A stretch of DNA of 64,000 nt from NCBI RefSeq assembly GCF_016592555.1, contig NZ_AP014546.1, positions 1,932,501 through 1,996,500 of the forward strand, given 5' to 3'. A program made the position numbers and the translations under genes. Of the stretch, positions 16,340 to 22,180 are shown in pieces; within the stretch, counting starts at the first letter, position 1; each line of letters begins with the position of its first letter. The notes beneath the pieces are model-generated. The model had not been told where the DNA came from and searched no databases. It was given only the letters and a program-made list of their open reading frames with translations. Source of the stretch: Neptunomonas japonica JAMM 1380 (GTDB taxonomy: Bacteria; Pseudomonadota; Gammaproteobacteria; Pseudomonadales; Balneatricaceae).

Positions 16340-17308
16340 ATGACGATCAACTGGTTTCCCGGACATATGCATAAAGCCCGTAAGGAAATTGCCAAGGTCA
16401 TGGATGAAATTGATGCCGTGATAGAGGTATTAGATGCGCGCTTACCGTTGTCTAGTGAGAACCCATTGGTTAATTCATTACGCAAAGGAAAACCTGTACT
16501 AAAAATCCTTAACAAGAGCGACTTGGCAGACCCTACTAAAACAGCGCAATGGTTAAATTACTTTAATGGTTTAGAAAACATTAAAGCGATTAGCTTAGAC
16601 CAAGACCAGAAAAAGCTGATCAATAGCATCCCAGAGATGTGTAAACAGATGGTACCTGTTCGTGTGAATCAAGACCGTCCTGTACGTGTCATGATTATGG
16701 GTATTCCAAATGTTGGAAAATCGACATTGATTAATGCCTTACTGGGGCGGCGAATTGCTAAAGTAGGTAACGAGCCTGCTGTTACTAAAAACCAAAAACG
16801 CTACATCTTAAAAAATGGTATGGCGTTATCGGATACACCGGGTTTTCTTTGGCCTAAAATTGAAGATCAAGAATCGGGGTATCGCTTGGCAGCAAGTGGT
16901 GCGATTCGTGATACAGCAATTGAATATGAACTGGTTGCACTGTTTGCTGCACAGTTCATGCTAAATGAATACCCGCAACGACTGCTTGAGCGCTATAAGC
17001 TGAAAGAGTTACCTGTAGGCAGTGATGAGTTGTTAGATGAGATTGGCCGTAAGCGTGGAGGGTTGCGCCCGGGGGGGGTAGTTGACCTTCATAAAGCGTC
17101 AGAGGTGCTATTGCATGATATGCGAGGAGGTAAGCTGGGGCCTATTACCTTTGAAACAGTAGCTGAGTGGATATTTAAACAAGAAGAAGCTATTCGTTTG
17201 CAAAAAGAAGCCGAAGAAGCACAATTGCAGCTTGAAGCCGATGCAGCAAAAAAAGCGCTGGAAAACCAAAATTATAGAAAGTCTGGAGAAAATAAGTATG
17301 ACGCGTAA
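16340..17308 (+). CDS. rbgA: Ribosome biogenesis GTPase, YlqF/RbgA family
   Basis: 322-residue circularly permuted GTPase. The G4 motif NKSD (58-61) comes before the P-loop GIPNVGKST (121-129) and G3 DTPG (165-168), the order that defines the YlqF/RbgA group. Members assist late assembly of the 50S subunit. The frame is open further upstream, but the ATG at 16340 is preceded by AAGGAGA at good spacing and gives the family start MTINWFPGHMHKARKEI. The C-terminal tail is rich in Lys, Glu and Ala (coiled coil likely). It overlaps the next small gene by 11 bases, indicating coupling. Confidence 0.93.
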   Translation: MTINWFPGHMHKARKEIAKVMDEIDAVIEVLDARLPLSSENPLVNSLRKGKPVLKILNKSDLADPTKTAQWLNYFNGLENIKAISLDQDQKKLINSIPEMCKQMVPVRVNQDRPVRVMIMGIPNVGKSTLINALLGRRIAKVGNEPAVTKNQKRYILKNGMALSDTPGFLWPKIEDQESGYRLAASGAIRDTAIEYELVALFAAQFMLNEYPQRLLERYKLKELPVGSDELLDEIGRKRGGLRPGGVVDLHKASEVLLHDMRGGKLGPITFETVAEWIFKQEEAIRLQKEAEEAQLQLEADAAKKALENQNYRKSGENKYDA

Positions 17309-17585
17309 GAAAAAGCAGCGTAGCCATGTAGGCCAATTTATTACGGGAGAATCGGATATTCCGACTAAAGAAGAGCTGTTAGCTGATCCAAACAGTAAAG
17401 AAAGCCTAAAAAAGAAAGCCTTAGAGCAGAGCAAGAAAAGAAAATCTGTCTATCAAAAAGAGCTAGATAAACAGCAGGCAGAGAAAGACAAAGCAGATAA
17501 GCTACAACAACCACAAGGTGGCCGTTTAGCTGACAAAATCCGCGCAAATGCCAAAGCAAAAGAAAACGAACAAGCCGACTCATAA
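17298..17585 (+). CDS. Small lysine-rich protein coupled to rbgA
   Basis: 95-residue, very basic, charged protein with no membrane segment or known domain that I recognise. It opens MTRKKKQRSHVGQF and is dominated by Lys, Glu, Gln and Ala, with probable helices or coiled coil from residue 35 onward. The ATG at 17298 has GGAGA upstream and lies inside the last codons of rbgA, so translation is coupled. An earlier in-frame ATG at 17232 would place 22 residues inside rbgA and is less likely. Its composition and coupling to a 50S assembly GTPase suggest an RNA- or ribosome-binding accessory factor. This is inference. Confidence 0.7.
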   Translation: MTRKKKQRSHVGQFITGESDIPTKEELLADPNSKESLKKKALEQSKKRKSVYQKELDKQQAEKDKADKLQQPQGGRLADKIRANAKAKENEQADS

Positions 17586-17618
17586 TATTCTGCCGTTCTT
17601 TATAGAGACTCTGCGTTA

Positions 17619-18794
17619 GTGAAATACGATGTTGTAATTATTGGAGCCGGTGCTTCCGGCTTAATGTGTGCTGCTACTGCGGGCTATCGTGGTAAATCAG
17701 TACTGGTGATCGAACATACCAACAAAGTAGGCCGTAAAATTCTGATGTCCGGAGGCGGGCGCAGTAACTTTACTAATTTACATAATACGGCTGATAACTT
17801 TGTTTCAGAAAATCCGCACTTTTGTAAATCAGCATTGAGCCGTTATTCTGTTCGTGATTTTATCGAGCTAGTTGAGCGCCACGGCGTGGACTATCACGAG
17901 AAAACATTAGGGCAGTTGTTTTGTGATGACAGCAGTAAAGAAATACTACGTGTACTGCTCACTGAGTGTGAGTGGGCTGGCGTAGAGATCCATAAAGAAG
18001 TCACCGTTAAGCAAGTACAAAAACAGGCCCAAGGTTACCAACTGGACACAACTGAAGGTAAGATACAGGCACAATCCGTTGTGATAGCAACAGGTGGCTT
18101 ATCGATCCCTAATGGTGGCGCCACACCATTTGCCTACGAAGTGGCAACACAGTATGGCTTAACGGTTTTGCCTACATCAGCAGGGCTCGTTCCTTTTACC
18201 TTACAGCCTGACTTGTTAGAGCCGCTTAAACCATTGTCAGGTGTATCGCATCGTATTACAGCCAGCGTTGGCGAGGTCTCTTTTACCGAAAATATGTTGT
18301 TTACGCATAGGGGGGTGAGTGGCCCCGCAATCTTGCAAATATCCTCCTATTGGCATTCTAGTGACGAAGTTGAGATCAACTTCTTCCCTGAATTTGACCT
18401 TTTGATATGGCTAAAAGACCAACGAGAACAACGACCTAAAGCTGATATATCAACCGTAATGTCACAAAAGATGAGTAAGCGAATGGCGCAAATACTGTGC
18501 GAGCTATTCTCTTTAAGTGGGAATATGGCTGACAAGGGTAACGCTGAGCTAGAGAAAATCTCACAAGCATTTTGCCATTGGCGGGTAAAACCTTCGGGTA
18601 CAGAAGGGTACCGTACGGCCGAAGTAACCTTAGGTGGAATATCAACCACCGAAGTATCGCAAAAAACCATGGAAGCGAATAAAGCACCTGGCCTATTTTT
18701 TATTGGTGAATGCCTAGATGTAACAGGGCACTTAGGTGGCCACAACTTCCAATGGGCGTGGGCATGCGGTTTTGCGGCAGGGCAGGCTGTTTGA
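17619..18794 (+). CDS. NAD(P)/FAD-dependent oxidoreductase, YhiN/HI0933 family
   Basis: 391-residue flavoprotein of the HI0933/YhiN (BaiN-like) family. The N-terminal FAD motif is VVIIGAGASGLMCA. GRKILMSGGGRSNFTN is the family signature near residue 40. The end carries FFIGECLDVTGHLGGHNFQWAWACGFAAG. The start is a GTG giving the normal N-terminus just before the Rossmann strand; the upstream ribosome-binding site is weak. The physiological substrate of most family members is unknown. It follows the small basic gene by 34 bases and could be the last gene of that operon. The integron-like cassette cluster begins right after it. Confidence 0.88.
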   Translation: MKYDVVIIGAGASGLMCAATAGYRGKSVLVIEHTNKVGRKILMSGGGRSNFTNLHNTADNFVSENPHFCKSALSRYSVRDFIELVERHGVDYHEKTLGQLFCDDSSKEILRVLLTECEWAGVEIHKEVTVKQVQKQAQGYQLDTTEGKIQAQSVVIATGGLSIPNGGATPFAYEVATQYGLTVLPTSAGLVPFTLQPDLLEPLKPLSGVSHRITASVGEVSFTENMLFTHRGVSGPAILQISSYWHSSDEVEINFFPEFDLLIWLKDQREQRPKADISTVMSQKMSKRMAQILCELFSLSGNMADKGNAELEKISQAFCHWRVKPSGTEGYRTAEVTLGGISTTEVSQKTMEANKAPGLFFIGECLDVTGHLGGHNFQWAWACGFAAGQAV

Positions 18795-18996
18795 TTGTGT
18801 AGAGACAATAGAGTTATCAAATAGTGCTCCTAAATCTAGAGTAACTATCGAGTAATTGCTGTTCAAACATACAGTGTATTTATGAGCGGCTTATATTTAT
18901 GCTGGTTTTGCATAAACTGTAACGAGGCAAATGCTTGTATTGCTTCAGCTGCTGAGTTAAAAATATATGTAAATCAGACAGATGGATGTCTGGCAT

Positions 18997-19031
18997 GGGT
19001 AGATATACGGACCCCCGTATATCAATTGTTA
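18997..19031 (+). repeat. Hairpin repeat, copy 1
   Basis: GGGTAGATATACGGACCCCC continues CGTATATCAATTGTTA. Inside it ATATACGG and CCGTATAT form a perfect 8-base stem around a 4-base loop. It shares its left end, stem and final TGTTA with copy 2, about 130 bases further on. The terminal GTTA resembles the R' end of attC sites, but a matching left arm is not evident. Confidence 0.6.
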
Positions 19032-19129
19032 ATACGCCTGCGCGGTTTGCCACGGAAGATGCCTCTATATTTCTAAAGATTTTCCTTCCTTTTCAAACGA
19101 TTACATCTGTTTTTAACTAATGGCGGTGA

Positions 19130-19165
19130 GGGTAGATACACGGACCCCCGTATATACAAATGTTA
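19130..19165 (+). repeat. Hairpin repeat, copy 2
   Basis: A second copy of the element at 18997. There is one change in the stem (ATACACGG against CCGTATAT) and one extra base before the final CAAATGTTA. It ends 16 bases before the first cassette gene, the position expected for the attC of a preceding cassette. A TTTTTAAC 5-prime half at about 19110 could be the left end of such a site, but the arms are unequal. Confidence 0.55.
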
Positions 19166-19181
19166 TGTTACTTAGGAAACT

Positions 19182-19493
19182 ATGAGTAAAATTATAATTT
19201 ATGGAGCAGGATTACTTGTCGTAGGTTTTGTAGTGTTTTTGTTATTATTTCTTACTTTTGAAAATGCTATATCAGGTCAAGCTATCTATGGCACAAGACA
19301 AGGCGATGCATTTTTTGTAACTGGTTTTCCTGCCACTTTAATTAATTTTGGTATTTTAGGTTTAATTTTAAGCCTAATCACCTATATAGGTTACTTATTT
19401 AAAAGACATGTTTACTTTCTTAAAGCCTATCGTTATTTAGGTTTATTCAGTGGCGTTTTAATTTCAATAGGTATTGTGCTCAACGTAACATAA
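19182..19493 (+). CDS. Cassette gene 1: small membrane protein, unknown
   Basis: 103-residue hydrophobic protein with three likely membrane helices (about residues 4-27, 52-72 and 80-100). A polar extracytoplasmic loop (SGQAIYGTRQGDAFFVTGFP) follows the first helix. No domain is recognised. The stop codon TAA is also the first three bases of the attC core TAACAAG, a typical cassette arrangement. The upstream sequence has only a weak ribosome-binding site (AGGAAAC). The gene is low in GC (AT-rich codons) compared with the flanking chromosomal genes, which supports acquisition by transfer. Confidence 0.7.
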   Translation: MSKIIIYGAGLLVVGFVVFLLLFLTFENAISGQAIYGTRQGDAFFVTGFPATLINFGILGLILSLITYIGYLFKRHVYFLKAYRYLGLFSGVLISIGIVLNVT

Positions 19494-19584
19494 CAAGCTA
19501 ATTAACAGGACAAATAACAGTTGGTTTTTGCTCCTGCGTCGCTTATTTTAACCAACTATTATTTGCCCATTATTAGGGCGTTAC
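19491..19584 (+). repeat. attC-like recombination site 1
   Basis: A 94-base imperfect inverted repeat. The left arm starts TAACAAGCTAATTAACAGG and continues to CAAATAACAGTTGGTT. The right arm, read on the other strand, is TAACGCCCTAATAATGGG, then CAAATAATAGTTGGTT. The arms pair almost completely with a few unpaired bases, and the site ends GGGCGTTAC. Core ends, arm asymmetry and position behind a small gene match attC sites of the Vibrio-repeat kind. Confidence 0.85.
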
Positions 19585-19617
19585 ATTCCTTGAGTAAATT
19601 AGACCTGAGGAGGATAT

Positions 19618-19863
19618 ATGGACAATAAAACTAAAGAGTTAATAGCTATTGGCTCATCTATGGCGACAAATTGTATGCCCTGTCTAGAGTTTCATATAGG
19701 CAAAGCCAAAAGTCATGGCGCTAGCATGAAGGAACTAATTATTGCTTCAAAGATTGGCATTCATGTAAAAGCAGGCGCAGCGGAGAAAATGGAAAGTTAT
19801 GCATCCAAAATTATCCAAGGATTTAGCGAGGAGGAGGTTGAAGACATCTGTAATTGCGACTAG
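19618..19863 (+). CDS. Cassette gene 2: carboxymuconolactone decarboxylase/AhpD-like protein
   Basis: 81-residue protein with the AhpD/CMD core: KTKELIAIGSSMATNCMPCLEFHIGKAKSHGAS. It contains the redox-type C-x-x-C (CMPC) followed by a His eight residues past the first Cys pair region, as in AhpD. Proteins of this size usually act as thiol peroxidase or reductase-like enzymes, or assemble into hexameric CMD folds. An excellent ribosome-binding site (GAGGAGGATAT) precedes the ATG. It lies alone between two attC-like sites, so it is a mobile cassette. The in vivo substrate is unknown. A role in oxidative stress is a family-based guess. Confidence 0.82.
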   Translation: MDNKTKELIAIGSSMATNCMPCLEFHIGKAKSHGASMKELIIASKIGIHVKAGAAEKMESYASKIIQGFSEEEVEDICNCD

Positions 19864-19903
19864 TTATTGGTCTATTTTTGGAATCATTACCATCAATAAA
19901 ATG

Positions 19904-19958
19904 TAACAAGTAAGGGTTTGGGACACGCTACCGCGTGCCCCAATCTTAGGCGTTAGGC
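19904..19958 (+). repeat. attC-like recombination site 2
   Basis: A 55-base site. The left arm is TAACAAGTAAGGGTTTGGG; the loop carries ACGCTACCGCGTG. The right arm ends CTTAGGCGTTAGGC, whose terminal GTTAGGC fits the attC consensus GTTRRRY exactly. Left and right arms pair through TAAC, TAAG, TTGGG and CACGC. Confidence 0.85.
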
Positions 19959-20046
19959 AGTACTTTGTACTGGGAATTTGCAGTGCGTTACGTAGTGATT
20001 ATGGACATTACTGTGCCAGCATACACAGACAAATTCGGAGAAAATC

Positions 20047-21042
20047 TTGACCGCTGAAACAAAACATGAAGCCGATAGAATTCGTTCCGCAATTGTTACG
20101 ATCATATTAACTGTGTTCGCACTTGCACTTGGAGATGCTATTATTAAGGGAGTCAGTGCCAGTTTTACCCTCTGGCAAATCTTCTTTCTGCGCTCTGCCA
20201 TCGCTGCCCCTATTCTCGTTGCAGTCCTCAAAACCCGGAAACAGCTCACGTTTATCTTACCAAATCATTTTTGGTGGACGATGTTGCGAAGTTTGATGCT
20301 AACCTTAATGTGGGTTACGTACTATGCCTCACTTCCTCACGTCAATTTATCGGTAGCGGCTGCGGCTTACTACACACTGCCCCTCTTCATTACTATCTTT
20401 GCTTCTGTATTTCTTGGCGACACAATTGGCAAGATTGGATGGCTAGAGATAGCACTTGGGTTCGTAGGGGTTTTAATGGTACTTCAACCACGAATCGAAG
20501 ATTTTAACTGGTATGCACTCTTACCAGTATCGTCCGCTATCTTATACGCCTTGGCGATGGTACTCACTCGATCTCGTTGCAAGTCGGAGAATGTCATCGT
20601 GCTTTCTCTCTGGCTGAATTTAATGATGCTCTTCACCGGAGCAATACTAACCTTGGTACTCATGTTGCTCCAGCCAAGTCCGCAGGTAGTTGAAGGCCAG
20701 GAGTTCCTTTTCGGCCCCTGGTCAGAAATGAGCGATAAGGAGTGGGTGGTGATAGGTATTCTTTCGGTAGCAATTCTGGTTGGTAGCGTAGGGGCGGCAT
20801 ACGCCTACCAAAATGGACCGCCTGCCACAATAGCAACCTTTGATTTTGCTTATGTGGCGTTTGCGGTCCTTTGGGGCGTGGTCATGTTTCAGGAGATCCC
20901 CAGTGCTGTTGGCGCGATTGGTATGTTTCTGATAGTGTTTGCAGGAATTCTAGCTGTCCGAGCAAAGGGAAGGAGTCATACCCCGCCTAACAAGGAGCGA
21001 AACGCGGATTCCGGCGCAGGAGCGCCTCCACCGGTTCGCTGA
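20047..21042 (+). CDS. Cassette gene 3: DMT-superfamily (EamA) transporter
   Basis: 331-residue integral membrane protein with ten predicted helices in two EamA repeats. Landmarks are LGDAIIKGVSASFTLWQIFF in the first helix pair, PLFITIFASVFLGDTIG after the fourth, and FAYVAFAVLWGVVMFQEIPS near the end. The family exports amino acids, purines, sugars or drugs; the substrate is unknown. The start is a TTG with GGAGA seven bases upstream, and no better ATG is available. The last 20 or so codons (PPNKERNADSGAGAPPPVR) are encoded by the attC site itself, so the C-terminal tail is a cassette artefact. Its GC is higher than in the neighbouring cassettes, suggesting a different donor. Confidence 0.85.
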   Translation: MTAETKHEADRIRSAIVTIILTVFALALGDAIIKGVSASFTLWQIFFLRSAIAAPILVAVLKTRKQLTFILPNHFWWTMLRSLMLTLMWVTYYASLPHVNLSVAAAAYYTLPLFITIFASVFLGDTIGKIGWLEIALGFVGVLMVLQPRIEDFNWYALLPVSSAILYALAMVLTRSRCKSENVIVLSLWLNLMMLFTGAILTLVLMLLQPSPQVVEGQEFLFGPWSEMSDKEWVVIGILSVAILVGSVGAAYAYQNGPPATIATFDFAYVAFAVLWGVVMFQEIPSAVGAIGMFLIVFAGILAVRAKGRSHTPPNKERNADSGAGAPPPVR

Positions 21043-21051
21043 GCGTTAAGA
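20985..21051 (+). repeat. attC-like recombination site 3
   Basis: A 67-base site starting GCCTAACAAGGAGCG (GCCTAAC fits RYYYAAC) and ending GGTTCGCTGAGCGTTAAGA. The centre is a GC-rich hairpin, CCGGCGCAGGAGCGCCTCC. The outer arms pair as TAACAAGGAGCGAA against TAACGCTCAGCGAA. It overlaps the 3' end of the transporter gene. Confidence 0.9.
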
Positions 21052-21065
21052 GTATCGTAATAACT

Positions 21066-21362
21066 ATGAACTGTTTCGAAGAATACAAGGTATGGAAAAA
21101 AAGGCAAAAAGTTGGATTAATACTATTGATCTTAGCCTCAATAATTGTATTTTTAAGCCCATGGGTATTTTCTTTTTATATTTTTTTAATACCGTTCACA
21201 ATTTGTTTGTTTATGCTTTTTTGTAACTACATGTTATCTGAATGTAAGTGCAATAAATGTGACGCGAATATAGTTTCAAAAATTCACTTTTATTTAGGAA
21301 CCAATATGTTCCTGAATCCTAAAGAGTGTAAACAATGTGGCTTCAAAGTAGAAAACTCTTAA
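21066..21362 (+). CDS. Cassette gene 4: small membrane protein with zinc-ribbon cysteines
   Basis: 98-residue protein of unknown function. A polar start is followed by two membrane helices (about 16-35 and 37-57). A cytoplasmic tail then carries two Cys pairs (CKCNKCDAN near 60 and CKQCGFK near 90), a zinc-ribbon-like arrangement. The ATG lies 15 bases after attC-like site 3. The stop codon overlaps the TTAACAAA start of the next site. It is AT-rich with many rare-looking codons, unlike the adjacent transporter cassette. No known domain is recognised. Confidence 0.7.
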   Translation: MNCFEEYKVWKKRQKVGLILLILASIIVFLSPWVFSFYIFLIPFTICLFMLFCNYMLSECKCNKCDANIVSKIHFYLGTNMFLNPKECKQCGFKVENS

Positions 21363-21487
21363 CAAAACAGACATTCTTACACGTCAGCGCTTAAACGACA
21401 CAGAAGCGGTTCATTCGCGATGTTTCGGTACATATGTGGCTTTCTGTTTTAAACTAGGCTTTGTTTAGCGTTATTGAAGCGTTATAT
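21357..21487 (+). repeat. attC-like recombination site 4 (long form)
   Basis: About 130 bases beginning TCTTAACAAAACAGAC and ending either TAGCGTTATTG or GAAGCGTTATAT. Inner arms pair as GCTTAAACGACACAGAAGC against GCTTTCTGTTTTAAAC on the other strand. The size and nested pairing resemble long attC sites. The exact right end is ambiguous because two GCGTTA cores lie 14 bases apart. Confidence 0.65.
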
Positions 21488-21525
21488 TCGGATAATACCT
21501 ATCCATATTTAACGGGGAACGGAAA

Positions 21526-21908
21526 ATGAATTTAAAAAAGGGTTATTGGTTTTCTCGTTTTTTACTATTTGTATCATTGGGTTACTATATGGAGCTTCCC
21601 CTAGCTGGTTCTTTCGTTCTTTTCTATTAGAGTCGCCTCCACCGGGTGTTGATCAGTCACATATTCTTAGGGCGGTGATGATGCTCTATATTGCGCTAGG
21701 GTTATTTTGGCTTTACTGCGCTTTTTCGGAGAAATACAGAGATGCAGGCATTGTTGTACTTTGTGTGTTTTGCGGTGGGCTTGTAACAGGTCGAATTTTG
21801 AGTGTAGTTATTGACGGAATTCCTTCTCCATTATTGGTTTTATATGTTTTTATAGAGTTAAGTGTGGTTCCTTTATGTATATGGCTTTTAAGGCGTGATA
21901 ACCAATAA
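21526..21908 (+). CDS. Cassette gene 5: DUF4345-type membrane protein, frame change at A AAA AAG
   Basis: The main open frame begins at a TTG (21546) with no ribosome-binding site. It encodes about 120 residues: a short helix, LLYGASPSWFFRSFLLE, then HILRAVMMLYIALGLFWLYCA and two more helices, matching DUF4345. A good start (GGAAC, then ATG at 21526) lies upstream in the +1 register, reading M-N-L-K-K before the change. The two frames meet at A AAA AAG (21534-21540), the canonical -1 slippery heptamer. Shifting there gives MNLKKGLLVFSFFTICIIGLLYG as a normal N-terminus. Either programmed slippage or a one-base loss in the A-run is possible. Function unknown. Confidence 0.6.
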
Positions 21909-22180
21909 TAAAACCATCAGAAAAACCGTTCTTTTCATCTGTTTTTGTCGGCTGTTAAGTGAACTTTCAGCAAACATATCATGAACACTTCATTTGGATA
22001 TCTAGCGACTTTCTTGGTGACGCGTTATTCGCTCACAATGGGTAATTGCCATTGTATAAGGAGATAGTCAGTACACTTAAGGGCAGGCCAAGCTATGGTT
22101 TTTTATTGATTTTATCCGTATTGTGAGTATTTGCCCAGCGCTGGGCGTTGCCACTTAAAGATGGTTATAGGAGCTTGTAT
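21909..22180. other. Right edge of cassette region, no gene
   Basis: 272 bases without a gene. A GCGTTATTCGC core at 22022 might be the right end of a decayed attC, but no left arm pairs with it. A perfect 14-base palindrome, GCCCAGCGCTGGGC, lies at 22133-22146 just before the SLC13 gene and could be an operator. Composition rises to that of the following chromosomal gene. Confidence 0.4.

Larger units (their letters stand above)
18795..19181. other. Left edge of cassette array, no convincing gene
   Basis: 387 AT-rich bases between the YhiN-type gene and the first clear cassette gene. A 64-codon open frame (18882-19076) lacks a good ribosome-binding site and has no recognisable features. The stretch contains two copies of a hairpin repeat (18997-19031 and 19130-19165). 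No attI site or integrase fragment was recognised. Confidence 0.5.
18997..21487 (+). mobile_element. Integron gene-cassette array without integrase (CALIN)
   Basis: Five short, unrelated plus-strand genes follow each other. Between them lie imperfect inverted repeats that begin TAACAA and end GCGTTA-R-R (19491-19584, 19904-19958, 20985-21051, 21357-21487), the layout of attC sites. The first two genes end at or near the TAACAA, and the transporter gene runs into its attC, as is common in cassettes. Base composition changes abruptly from cassette to cassette. No intI gene or attI is visible in the window. The fifth gene (21526-21908) has no convincing attC behind it, so the right boundary is uncertain. 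Confidence 0.75.

Noticed and set aside
18882..19076. 64-codon plus-strand open frame between the YhiN-type gene and the first cassette gene
   Set aside because: No ribosome-binding site, no recognisable domain, Cys-rich scattered composition and overlap with the hairpin repeat. It could be a degenerate cassette gene but cannot be supported.
21895..22035. Fifth attC-like site behind the DUF4345 gene
   Set aside because: A GCGTTATTC core exists at 22022, but no matching left arm pairs with it, so I do not call a site.
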